From positions 4,030,001-4,094,000 of the forward strand of contig NC_079238.1 of assembly GCF_027921745.1 (NCBI RefSeq): a stretch of DNA of 64,000 nt, in the 5' to 3' direction. The notes under the pieces are model-generated. The model ran no database searches and was not told where the DNA came from. It saw nothing but the letters and a program-made list of their open reading frames with translations. Positions 10,792 to 21,800 of the stretch are shown one piece after another. Positions within the stretch are counted from its first letter, which is position 1. Each line of letters begins with the position of its first letter. The stretch is from Schizosaccharomyces osmophilus. Its lineage: Eukaryota; Ascomycota; Schizosaccharomycetes; Schizosaccharomycetales; Schizosaccharomycetaceae. The translations under genes and the position numbers were made by a program.

Positions 10792-11878
10792 ATGTCTCCT
10801 CAAAATCACTTGTATAAAGCCTGCTTGTTTGATATGGATGTATGTTGTCTTGTTCTTAGTTTCTGGTTGAATTCGTTGAATTGTAGCTTGGACCGTAGTT
10901 TGTTTTAATGAGTTAACCATTCTTCTTTGCGTAGGGTCTTCTTGTCGATAGTGAAACCGTCTACACCAAAACTACCAGTATGGATATTGTCAGTGTAATA
11001 CGGTGCCGAAACTAATATTCTCTGCAGATTTGATACTAGAGCGTTATAACAAGGACCCGCTACCTCTTCCCATTAAGGCTCAAATGATGGGTATGTAATT
11101 TCAAGCGATACTTCTCGCTTTCCATAACCATTGGCTCTTCTATTCTTTGCTTACCTTGTTTCAGGTCGTCCTGGTGATAAAGCTGCCGAGGTTGTAATTA
11201 ACTGGTCCCATATCCCCATGACTACACAAGAATTTGTTGACGAACAACAAGTCATTCGCGTATGCATTTTGCTTTCCTTTCTTCCGTTCAAACTAACCCC
11301 CATTCCAGGCAAAATTTTGGTCTTCCATGAGCTTGATGCCAGGAGCTGAAGCTCTTCTCCAATTTCTAAACACTAAAAACGTTGATATGGCAGTAAGTTC
11401 TTTTCCTTTTTCTGTGTGATCAAGGCGACGCTTGTTGCATCTTCCCTAACTGACCTTTTTATTTCCCATATAGTTAGCTACCTCGTCCAACATTGCAAAC
11501 TATCAAATGAAAACCAATCATCTTCGCGACGCATTTGATTTGTTCGGCGACAATGTTATCACTGGTGATGATCCTCGCATTCCTCCTGGCCGTGGAAAGC
11601 CCCATCCTGACATCTGGCTTCAAGCTCTAAATTTAATTAATCAAACCCGCGGAAAGCAAAGTCTTCCTCCATTGTCTCCGAAAGATTGCATTGCTTTTGA
11701 AGACAGCGTTCCTGGCGTTAAGAGTGCAAAGGCCGCTGGCATGCATGTCATTTGGGTTCCCGATGCAGCAATTCTTAATCTCTTTCACGATCAATTAAAA
11801 GAGCTTGTTGATGATCAGTGTGAACTTTTAATGAATTTAGAAGAGTTTCAACCCAAAAAATACCTTTCAGGTGCTTAG
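10792..11878 (+). CDS. HAD-superfamily phosphatase (HDHD1/Gpp-like)
   Basis: A six-exon gene: 10792-10839, 10935-10977, 11028-11090, 11165-11259, 11309-11392 and 11474-11878, together 245 residues in frame. It is a subfamily I HAD hydrolase. Motif I is DMDGLLVDSE (catalytic Asp pair, split by intron 1), motif II is ATSSN, motif III is the Lys in GRGKPHPDIW, and motif IV is FEDSVPGVKSAKAAGM. The cap domain sits between motifs I and II. Relatives include pseudouridine-5'-monophosphatase (HDHD1) and DL-glycerol-3-phosphatase, and the sequence alone does not separate them. Five introns in under 1.1 kb is intron-rich for this neighbourhood. Intron 2 uses a GTATGG donor. Confidence 0.88.
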
Positions 11879-12559
11879 ATATCTGTTCACCGATACTTTA
11901 TAAATGTGCATGCGAGGAAAAGGAAAAACCCAAGACACGGCACACCTAATTTGGTTTTTAGCAGATTGAAGAAAAGTTTTTGCTGTTTACTGTTTCATAG
12001 AGAGAAAATTGGAGTTCATGGTTTATAAAAATATCCTTTTTGATTGTTCATTGTTCATTGAAAATAGAGAATTAGGCAGGTATAAAAGCAGGCAAAAGTA
12101 GAAACGATGTACATAATCATAACATTTCTCTATGTAATGGTACAAAATAAAATACATAGAAATCAAACAGGAAAAAGAAAAAAGGTCCTTTTTTTAAAAG
12201 AATAAAAAAGACTTTGGGATAAAACGAAATTCCAATGGGTTTAAACAATCACAAAAAGCTAAAAGTTTTTCTGAAACACCAATGAAAAGAAACCTAAAGC
12301 AAAAAAAACGAAGGTACTAGACCGGAAATTTGAATTTAGACAAAGATTAGGTTGATGAATATATTTTTAAAAAACCATCAAAGTCATTGAAAAGAAGGCA
12401 AGGTTCCTCATCGTATCGTTCATTAAATATCTTTGCACTGTCAACATTAAATATGCAATATGTAGAAATGTAAACATCCATTAAATACACATTCATAACA
12501 TATTTTGACATATCTTGGGCACAGAGGTGAAAGGGTTCAAAAATTCGCAAACAAGTATC
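11879..12559. other. Convergent 3' flanks of HAD gene and ryh1
   Basis: About 680 bases, AT-rich with many A-runs (12120-12310). No ORF with family resemblance and no RNA gene motif was seen. Confidence 0.5.
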
Positions 12560-13447
<888 letters not shown>

Positions 13448-13997
13448 TTAGAATATCTATGAAACAAATCTGTAAGGGTTTTATAGTTGATCCTCTGGAA
13501 CAAAAGAGTCTTTGTAAAATGAAAAGCAAAGAAGGTGTCCGCTCTGAGTTTTCTTTACTGTAGTGGTTGAGAGCAACTTCAAAATACGGCGGTGCAACGA
13601 TAATGTTTTGGTGAAAGGAAACAAACTTCGGTAGAATATATAGGCTTATAGGAAGCGAAGTTTCGAAGGACTCAAAAGCACTTTTTTTCTGCTATTTATT
13701 AATTATGATTATCATTTGCAATAAAGAGAAAAGAAAAGAAAGAAGATATGAACGAGGTATAGAAATAAAAAGGCTTTGAAGGAATGGATAAACGAATTAT
13801 CTACATATGGAAAAGGAATACCGAATGCAATGAATTTAGTACCCAAGTTTTGTGTTCGTAACACTGGTAAAAGCCTAGGATGACGATTGCTTTGCTGTAC
13901 CGTTTGTAAATGCTTCTTCTAGTAAATAAAATGATCACTGCTTTAAAAAAAATATTGATGAAACCATTATTTTACAGAAAAAAAATAAAAAAGATTT
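13448..13997. other. ryh1 upstream region
   Basis: 550 bases between ryh1 and the tRNA gene. It is A/T-rich, contains no supported coding sequence, and presumably includes the ryh1 promoter. A short T-run precedes 13690. Confidence 0.4.
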
Positions 13998-14069
13998 TGG
14001 ACACACTGGGGATTGAACCCAGGCCAACTCGCATGCAAAGCGAGCATGCTACCACTGCATCATATGCCC
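13998..14069 (-). tRNA. tRNA-Ala (anticodon UGC)
   Basis: A 72-nt intronless cloverleaf. The acceptor GGGCATA pairs with TGTGTCC (two G-U pairs), with discriminator A. The anticodon stem CTCGC/GCGAG encloses the loop TTTGCAT, giving anticodon TGC. The T-arm CTGGG/CCCAG holds loop TTCAATC. The internal promoter A box (TGATGCAGTGGTAGC) and B box (GGTTCAATCCC) are intact. A run of six T's lies a few bases downstream on the minus strand as a Pol III terminator. Confidence 0.96.
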
Positions 14070-14784
14070 GAAACTTAAGGAACTTAATGACAATTACTGT
14101 TATAAACAAAAAATAACATTTGCTAACAATGCAATGCAAGAGGATGAGTGAATACAAAAAAAAATAAAATCAAAACCTCCATACAAATAGACTCGCATAA
14201 GCTCTAAATAAATCCGTTTGTGCGAAAATCAAACGGCCCTGAACGCTGCTGTAAAGCTTCCTTTTCCAGAAAGTACTTCACGTCACGAAGCGACGTCTCC
14301 TTCAAAAGAAAGCAACAACGAATTGAAATGACCATTTGGAGACACCTTGTTTATGCTTGACAAAGAGGCCGTTTGGTGGTTTTCTTTTGTTTATTTACAC
14401 TGAATGACGAATTCATCCACAAAAGGTGATTCCACGCAAAAGCAACCGACTTTTTTTCTTTATATATATATGTAGCAATTTCATTTATTTTTGTTCCTGG
14501 GTCCATTTTCTCAATTCCCTTTGTGAAATTGTACTTCTCGATCCGCATCAAAGTCGCTTAACTGATGACTTAAAGCTTTAGTTTCTTCCCACCACCTTTT
14601 GCCATCCACCAAACGTTACTTGCTTTCTCTTCTTACTTAGGTACAGGTATAAACTTTTCTTTTGTTAAAATTAGTTTCTTTAAATTATAATTCGTGATTA
14701 GAAGCGTCTTGTTGGATTCCTGTATCTGTCTTTCGAAGCTCGTGCCGTAATCTGTTGAATTCGTTAGTCGTGGACTGCATTGTC

Positions 14785-14816
<32 letters not shown>

Positions 14817-14886
14817 AGATTCATTGGAATTGAGAAACCATTGTTTCTTTGTTACTTGTTTTTAGATTGAAAATCACGGATTGATT
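14070..14886. other. Upstream region of the PQ-loop gene
   Basis: About 800 bases without a recognised gene. Features are a TATATATATATG stretch at 14461-14472 and a 24-T run at 14785-14808, about 80 bp before the next start codon. The T-run may act as a nucleosome-excluding promoter element. Confidence 0.45.
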
Positions 14887-15789
14887 ATGCGTGCAATGTC
14901 TTTGAGCACTATACTCAATGATCAAGAGCAACAGTGTCCTTTGGCAACTGTAACGAGCTTTGTATCTGCCATTGTTATTATTATTGGACTTATCCTTTCC
15001 TATTTGCTTCAGGTTTACCGAATTGTAAAACTTGGAACCTCCAAAGGTCTTAGCTTTTCCTACCTGGGCTTGGGCTACATCGGTGTATTGAATGCTCTTG
15101 CCAACGTGATCACTTTACAAGTGATCCCTTTAACAAAGTGCTGCCATGAATTTTACTCTACTCGCCAATGCTTTGCCAACTCCAGCGGTTTGATGCAAGT
15201 CGGTTCTCAAGTAATATCAATGGGTGTCGTTTTGCTTTCCTTTTGGATGTACCTTCCTCGCCCTATTCATTTTATCTCCAACGATGATGAAAGCGGCGAT
15301 CCTATCCCAGAACCTTTAAGCATTACGAAAAGCAAAACCTGGCGCAACACTTCTTATGGCTTGCTAGGCATTTTTGCTTGGGGTCTTTGCATCTGCATCT
15401 TGTCTGCTACTGTTTTAACTTACAATATGGCTTGGGCAACCTTTCTTGGTTTTAGTGCCTCTTTTTGTGCTATTGTCCAATACGTCCCTCAATTTATTTC
15501 TACTGTTCGTCATAAGTCTCATGGCGCTTTGAGCATCCCCATGATGGCCGTACAAACTCCCGGCGGTTTCTTGATCGGTTACTTATTGTCGAGACTCCCC
15601 GGTACAAACTGGACGAGTTACATGATGTATGTTGTCAGCGCCTCTTTGCAAGCGGTTTTGCTTTCTTTATGTTTCTATTATCACTTTCAAAACCAAAAAG
15701 CCAAACAAGAGGAAGAAGCTCTTGCCGTGCAACGCGAAGAAGAGTGTCAACGTGCTGTAAGAGTGTTGGAAGAAGAAACTGGTCCTTAA
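14887..15789 (+). CDS. PQ-loop (CTNS/SWEET-like) membrane protein
   Basis: A single-exon, 300-residue multi-pass membrane protein. I start at the ATG at 14887; a second Met three codons later is possible. Seven hydrophobic segments are visible (roughly 24-44, 57-76, 100-121, 155-174, 183-200, 225-240 and 247-265). The two PQ-loop-type repeats are LQVYRIVKLGTSKGLS (first, Gln without the Pro) and VPQFISTVRHKSHGALS (second, canonical PQ). After the last helix comes a charged Glu/Gln-rich cytosolic tail. The family includes cystinosin-type exporters of vacuolar amino acids, and the cargo here is unknown. It sits next to rad31, as its presumed S. pombe orthologue does in my memory. Confidence 0.85.
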   Translation: MRAMSLSTILNDQEQQCPLATVTSFVSAIVIIIGLILSYLLQVYRIVKLGTSKGLSFSYLGLGYIGVLNALANVITLQVIPLTKCCHEFYSTRQCFANSSGLMQVGSQVISMGVVLLSFWMYLPRPIHFISNDDESGDPIPEPLSITKSKTWRNTSYGLLGIFAWGLCICILSATVLTYNMAWATFLGFSASFCAIVQYVPQFISTVRHKSHGALSIPMMAVQTPGGFLIGYLLSRLPGTNWTSYMMYVVSASLQAVLLSLCFYYHFQNQKAKQEEEALAVQREEECQRAVRVLEEETGP

Positions 15790-16216
15790 ACTATGCCTAT
15801 GATGTTTAAGTTTTCCCATCGATAAATCTAGCTGAACACTTTACACCTCTGAATTTTTAGAGTTTTCAAAATCCGATCACTTCTTTAAAATCCTTCCACG
15901 TTCCTTTACCTCAATTTAATGCGTTCTTATTTATCAATGGTTATGTAGCAATATGATATACTACAATCCTATTGTCATCAGTTAAAATAGCACAAATGTT
16001 ATATAATCGTGAAATTATAAAAGCTTCTAGTAATAATATGTCAAGTCAACTTTTTTTTTTAAATATAAATTGTTCTGTAAAAATATATCGGTATAGAAAC
16101 CTAGCAGTTCCTGGTCCTCATGGTTCCACACAGAGCTTATAACTTGGAAGCCATTGCATAGGGAAGGCAAGAACTTATTGAGACAAAACGTCTCATACGA
16201 ACTGAATCAGGCGAAT
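15790..16216. other. Intergenic spacer before rad31
   Basis: About 430 AT-rich bases holding the 3' flank of the PQ-loop gene and the rad31 promoter. No RNA or coding signal was recognised. Confidence 0.45.
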
Positions 16217-17365
16217 ATGGAAAAGAACGGCATGAATCCTGAAGAAATCGCATTATATGATAGACAAATTAGACTTTGGGGTTTCAATACCCAACAAGCG
16301 TGAGTGATTTGCTGATCTATGAGAACCTCTAACCAGCGTTGTCTAGGTTAAAGCAATCGCGAGTTTTGTTGATTACAGCATCTCCTTTATCAAACGAAAT
16401 TGCAAAAAATTTAGTCTTGGCCGGTGTTGGAGAGTTATGCTTGCAAGACACCCATTCTGTTGAGAAGCAAGATCTGCATGACCAGTTCTTTTTGGAAGAG
16501 TCGGACATAGGAAAGTCAAAGGCATCTTCCCTAATAAATAAACTAAAAGACCTCAATCCACTGGTGAAATTATCCTCTTTGGATACACCGATTGCGGAGC
16601 TGTCTGAAAGTATAATCTCTTCGTTTCAAATGGTTATTGCAACTCAACTTCAGTACAATGAGTGTTGCAAGGTAAATACCTTGTGTCGTTCTAGTCAGCG
16701 TCCTATGTATGCTTCGAGTTGCTACGGACTTTATGGATTCGCTTTCGCTGATTTAATTGACCATGAATTTGTAATGTAAGTGGAAGGTCTATCAAAATTC
16801 ATACGTTTTCAAGTATAAGCTAACTTTTACTAGAGAAAAAACAGTTGAAAATACAAAAGTTGAGCAAGCAATGTCGACCAGACAAAAACCCATGCAAGTA
16901 GCTTTCGATACCGCCCTTGGTTCCATGTTAAGACCTCGTCTGGCAAAAAAAGTTCCAGCCGCTTACCCTGCACTCCTATGTAAGTTCATAGTCAACCAAG
17001 AGGACTATTTTATTTAAGTATAGTGGGCAAGCTAACATCTTGACAGCAATTCTGAAACGCAACAAGTCAGACCCAGAATCCATCAAGAAGATGTGTCACG
17101 AACAACAATTAGATCCCAACGTAATCCTAAACCAAGATTTCTTAAAGTAAGTTATGGGGTTTTTTTTTTTCGTATGGTTTTGCTAATGATTTATTTTAGC
17201 GACTTTTCCCAGAATTCCAATTTTCAATGGATGCCAGTGATCTCCATCATCGGAGGCGTTGTTGCCCAAGATGCTTTAAATTCAATTAGCAAGCGTCAAT
17301 ACCCCATAGATAACTTTTGGATCTTTGATGCTGAAACCAGCTCTGGACCTGTATACAAGCTGTAA
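16217..17365 (+). CDS. rad31: SUMO E1-activating enzyme subunit Rad31 (Aos1)
   Basis: Exons 16217-16299, 16347-16775, 16834-16979, 17047-17146 and 17200-17365 join in frame to exactly 307 residues, the length I recall for S. pombe Rad31. The protein is the Aos1-like half of the heterodimeric SUMO-activating enzyme, which adenylates SUMO with its Uba2/Fub2 partner in the nucleus. The N-terminal YDRQIRLWGFNTQQ motif is diagnostic for E1 N-halves. A Rossmann-type segment follows (SRVLLITASPLSNEIAKNL; the usual GxGxxG is degenerate, as in Aos1). The C-terminal PVISIIGGVVAQDALNSIS helix and the FDAETSSG ending also fit. Intron 1 has a GTGAGT donor and the rest GTAAGT. Confidence 0.95.
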
Positions 17366-17607
17366 TTACGAGTTGGTTATGTATAGAATGAATGCCTTTT
17401 CTACCTTCGATCATTTCCAAATATTTACATCTCTATCGAAGTCGAGATTGCACATACACAATTAAAACATTCTCATGCTACTCTCATTTGGCGAATGTTT
17501 GTTTACACAATAGTGAACTCTGCAACACTACGGTCAAGAACCTCTCTCTAGGTAACCATCTTGTCGAGCATTTTCGCAAGTAGGTAATGGACTACGTAGC
17601 TAAAAAG

Positions 17608-17615
17608 CAGTCACG
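17608..17615 (+). promoter_or_regulatory. HomolD box of the snoRNA host gene
   Basis: CAGTCACG matches the HomolD consensus CAGTCAC(A/G), the TATA-replacing element of fission yeast ribosomal-protein and related genes. About 30 bp downstream is a pyrimidine tract (CTTACTCTCTTTCC, 17641-17654) that looks like a 5'-TOP-type start region. Confidence 0.55.
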
Positions 17616-17730
17616 TAAACAATAAAAGTACGCTGACGCGCTTACTCTCTTTCCAAGCATGTACATTAGTTACTATTGTTTTTTTTAAAGCTTTAGTTCA
17701 TAGTTGGTAAGTACACAATAATACTTAAGG

Positions 17731-17820
17731 ATATAAAGTGATGACAAAACGACATATACAACAGAATAACTTATGTTGAATTTTGTTGTATTTTTTTAAG
17801 TTTCAGCCTTGTCTGATTAG
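17731..17820 (+). ncRNA. Intronic box C/D snoRNA candidate targeting 18S rRNA (snR41-like guide)
   Basis: Box C GTGATGA lies at 17738-17744 and box D CTGA at 17813-17816. Directly upstream of box D, TTTAAGTTTCAGCCTTG (17795-17811) is a perfect 17-nt antisense match to the universally conserved 18S segment CAAGGCTGAAACTTAAA. By the box-D+5 rule it would direct 2'-O-methylation of the first G of AAGG. I recall this site as Gm1126 in S. cerevisiae, guided by snR41. An outer stem, AATACT (17720-17725) with AGTATT (17819-17824), brings the ends together. It lies wholly within intron 17707-17865. No clear C'/D' pair was seen. Confidence 0.85.
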
Positions 17821-17934
17821 TATTCTCTCCTTTTAATCTTTTTTTTGCGAAGCTAACTCTTTTAGAAATGATTATTTATCCAAACTTAAGCCAGTTTACT
17901 TTACTTTTGTAGTATGATGTGTAAGTTTTTTTCT

Positions 17935-18076
17935 CCAACGGTTTGCGTTTATAGGATGAGTTCCAAAGACATAACGGGCGGACTAAATTGGTCACATACC
18001 AAGTCTTCAACTGTACATTGAAGTCGTGATCGCTTTGTTGATTTCGAGTCTTACTGATTTGTCGCAATCCTGTTGG
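17935..18076 (+). ncRNA. Unclassified structured RNA in the second host-gene intron
   Basis: Ends 142 nt apart form a long terminal helix. CCAAC (17935-17939) pairs with GTTGG (18072-18076), GG with CC, and TTGCG (17943-17947) with CGCAA (18063-18067). Just inside is AGGATGA (17953-17959), one mismatch from box C, and CTGA (18054-18057), a perfect box D, so a large C/D RNA is the leading guess. An internal hairpin CTTCAA/TTGAAG lies at 18005-18022. I could not match the segment upstream of box D to an rRNA or snRNA target, so an H/ACA or novel class remains open. Confidence 0.5.
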
Positions 18077-18173
18077 ATTTTATTTCATTCTATGATATGT
18101 TACTAACATCTCTTAGATTTTTGTATTGTAGATTTTGACGTTTCCAGTAAATTGAAGCTCTAAAATGTGACAT

Positions 18174-18240
18174 GTTGCGGTGATGAGCAATTCACACTGT
18201 CTGAAACTGCCCATGATTTCTTTAATATACTCTGAGCAAC
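18174..18240 (+). ncRNA. Box C/D snoRNA candidate with 25S and 18S guides
   Basis: A compact 67-nt RNA. The closing stem is GTTGC (18174-18178) with GCAAC (18236-18240), box C GTGATGA is at 18180-18186, D' CTGA at 18201-18204 and D CTGA at 18232-18235. The D' guide ATTCACACTG (18190-18199) is complementary to CAGTGTGAAT of 25S rRNA. The D guide CTTTAATATAC (18220-18230) is complementary to GTATATTAAAG of 18S rRNA. Both targets are conserved rRNA segments quoted from memory. The 25S site lies in the region methylated with snR66/snR78 guides in budding yeast. Whether it is intronic or exonic in the host transcript is unclear. Confidence 0.82.
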
Positions 18241-18260
18241 TCTTGTCATATTTTTAGTTG

Positions 18261-18895
18261 TTTGTACAGGAAATTGTTCGTAATAGTATAGACGATTGTC
18301 GCTAAAAAATGCTGTGAAATAATTACAAATATTAACCTATCTTTGTTCCTGTAAAATGCAATTTTTCAAGTCTGTTGTAGTACATGTAGGTTTTCATCGC
18401 TTGATTATAAATGGGGAAATCATTTTGTTAGACTAGTCAAAGAATGCTATACAAATTTCCATTGTAACTACGTCTTTTGCAAGTAGATTGTACTCTCAAG
18501 ACTTTATTCTTACTTTGGATACGATGGTTTCATTTCACCCACGTTTTTGGTAATTCAGTCTCTATCGAAATCCAGAGTTTTTGTTCTTGAATAAAAAATT
18601 ATGTTTTCGGAATTCTACAGGATGCTAACCTAAACAAATAAAACATTGTCTTCTTCCAACGCTTAGAGGATTTCAAATTACAAGCTATTCACGGTTACTA
18701 GTGCAGTGTTAAATTAAAATTCCATCCAGATTTCATTTAATATAAATATGAATGTATGTTCCTAAACCACATATACAATTAATTAATAGACACAACAGTT
18801 TTCTAAATTCCAAAATAAGCTTTTACATTTATTGCCTTTTCGTAGGCTTAGCTTTTTTCGTTACAAACGCGTGAACACCTTTCGTGAAATGAAAG
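18261..18895. other. Region between snoRNA locus and sulfite reductase gene
   Basis: About 630 bases. A 7-bp inverted repeat, ACAGGAA (18265-18271) with TTCCTGT (18345-18351), could close another small RNA of about 87 nt, but no box motifs support it. The rest is AT-rich 3' flank of the minus-strand sulfite reductase gene. Confidence 0.35.
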
Positions 18896-21800
18896 TTAAT
18901 ATGCTTCAGCAGAAACACCTTCATGAACAGAACCGTTTGCACCGCCATTAACAACTTCTGTGATAATGCCTGCCCGGATAACCCAATCACCAAAAGGTTC
19001 TCCATCTTCGCGTTCTAAAGCATAACGTTTGATAAGAGGACGCAAAAGATCCAAAATTTCGCGCTCTTGAACTGATGCGCGATATAGCTTGTTGAGTCTT
19101 TGACCATAATGACCACCACCCAACATCAAATTGTAAGTGTCTGGTGCTTTACCCACACAGGCGATTTCGGCCACCCAAGGACGAGAGCAACCATTACCAC
19201 ACCCGGTCATACGCATAACAATACTATCTTTTTGAAGCCCAGCTTCATTAATAATGTCTTCAACCCTGGTGATAAGTTTAGGGAGGTAGCGTTCACTTTC
19301 GGCCAACGCAAGTCCGCAAGTGGGGAAAGCAACACATGCAGCTGAAGAAAGACGTAAGCCAGTAAAGGCAGTGTTGTCAAGCTTATACTTAGCCAACAAT
19401 TCAGAAACCCACTCTAACTCTTCAGAAGAAACATTAGACAGAATAAGATGTTGATTAGCTGTTAAACGGAATTCGGCCTTAGACTTCTTTTCATAAAATT
19501 TTTCAGCAAGCTCGCGCAAACCTGTCTTGAAAAGGAGTTCCCCACTATCTTCAATACGACCGTTTTCAATGAAGATTGTGCGCCAATACTTTCCTTTTTC
19601 GGTTTGGTTCCAGCCATCGAAGTCGTCGGTATTCTTAACGAATGGAGCATGTTCACGAGCAGGTTCGAAAGCAAATCCAGACACTTCCTCAGTTTTCTGC
19701 TTGAACGTCTCAACACTCAATCTATCTACTGTATATTTAAGACGAGCCTGCTTACGGTTTTCACGATCACCATTGTCACGTTGAACTATAAGAACACCTT
19801 TAACAGCATCAACAACTTTATCATTAGGAACGTAACCAAGAACTGTACCAAGACGGGGATACGTTTTCTTGTTGTTGTGAGTGGTTCCCATACCACCACC
19901 AACAGCTAAATTGTAACCAACCACTTTAGTGCCTTCTGTAATAGCAACAAGACCAACATCATTTGTATAAATGTCGACATCGTTGTATGGAGGTGCAACG
20001 ATACCAACCTTAAATTTTCTTGGAAGATAAGTGGGTCCGTACAATGGCTCGACATCTTGGGCAACTTCACCGGCAATCTTTTTCTTTTGTACAGAGTCTG
20101 GATCTTCAATCCAAATTTCATGGTAAGACGAGGTGGTAGGGAGCAAAGAGTTGCTGATTTCCTTAGAAGCTTCATAAAGTTGAGCATGGACTTCCTCATT
20201 TTCGGGAGCGGATGAACAAGTAACGTTACGAGCAACATCACCACAGGCACCCAAAGTGGTCATGAGTACCTTAGATATGGAACGAATAGCATTTCTCAAG
20301 TTTCCTTTAAGAACACCATGCCATTGGAAGGTCTGACGAGTAGTCATTTTCAAAGTCTTATTACTCCACTTCGCGGAAATATCATCCATGGCTAACCATT
20401 GCTCAGGAGTGCAAATACCAGCTGGTAAACGAGCGCGAATCATAAACCCATAAGCAGGCTCAAGTCCTTGTTTTTTACGCTCTTCACGGATATCACGATC
20501 ATCCTGCATATAAATACCATGGAACTTGGTCAATTGGCAATCGTGTTCCGAGAGGGCACCAGTAGAATTGTCAGCTAAACCTTCCATGATAGTACCACGC
20601 AAGAAATTGGAAGCCGTTTTAATATCTTCGTTGGTGATAGGCTTGGGTTCGTCAATGTCGACATCGACCTTGTCCAAGCCCATTGCTGCCCAAAGCTCAG
20701 GTTCCCAAGTACTATAAGCAGTTTCCCAACCATCAGGATCTTGGTCATTACCCAATCCCAAAGGAAGAAGGGGCTTGGCTCCAAATTCTTGGAATTTCGC
20801 ATCCAACTGTTTACCGGGACGATTATAATAAAGCTTGTCTTCCTTACGAGGCCAGTATTCGTAATCACCGAAACCAAACACACCATAATTCAAGTTATTC
20901 AAAGCCAAATCAGCATTCTTAAATGCTTCCCAGAATTCATGACCATTTTGGGGGAAATCACCTTGACCAGCGGTACTGGCCAACAAAACAACATTAGCTT
21001 CCTTTGGTAGCTCTTCAACTGGGTAATCATCCATCACCATAATTTTGCATTTGGAGCCACGGGCGCTTGCTCTATGGTGGAGTCGTTTAGCGACATTTTC
21101 GGCAGTGCCACCGTCTGAGGCATACAAAATTGTTAAAGGAGGGCCAGATAAACCTTCAATTAGCTGGTTAAGAGCATTACGAGCATCAATATTTTGTTTA
21201 TGACGGACATCAGCACCAAAGGACTGGGAAAGAGTTTTGGATAACGTAGGTTTCCGTAAGGTCAATTGTGTCAAATAATTATCCCTTTCAAGGAAAGCTC
21301 GGAGTTCATTACGAATGCGTTCGGAATCCAACTGGAAATCAGAGCGTTCACCATCTTGAAGAGCAGGGGTCCAACGATACAAAGGCCAGTAACCAACGTC
21401 AACCGCCTTCTTGGTTTCTTGTAAAACGGTGATAGCATCATCAGAAGGGGAATGATAAGGAAGATAAGCCAAAACAACCGAAGGACCCTTAAACCTGTCA
21501 GCTTCTAAAATAGAAGATATGACCTGAGTATAAGAGCTGTAAAGAGCCGTAGAAGCGACATAGGCATTGCTAAAGTTCATGGCATACAGACCGATATCCT
21601 TTTTGCGAGAGGAAGCACGGACAATTTCACGAGTGGAATAAGGTTGAGTATCAACAATGAGCAAATTAACATTAGATTCAAGGCAAAGAGCTTGGTGCAA
21701 GGCCGAATTGCCCAAATCGTAAGCCCAAGAGTCGGAACCGATGATCCAATGAGAAACGTTTGTGAAAAAATGAGAACGGTCAAGCAAAGACTTAATGCCA

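Larger units (their letters stand above)
17650..18260 (+). ncRNA. Putative non-coding snoRNA host transcript with at least two introns
   Basis: No conserved protein is encoded, yet two well-formed introns are visible. The first, 17707-17865, has a GTAAGT donor, CTAAC branch at 17853-17857 and TTTAG acceptor. The second, 17921-18116, has a GTAAGT donor, TACTAAC branch at 18101-18107 and TTAG acceptor. Each encloses a structured small RNA candidate, and a third C/D snoRNA follows at 18174-18240. The exon between them (17866-17920, 55 nt) is AT-rich and has no long frame. The layout (RP-type promoter, non-coding exons, one small RNA per intron) matches snoRNA host genes such as UHG/GAS5 in animals. 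Transcript ends are approximate. Confidence 0.6.
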
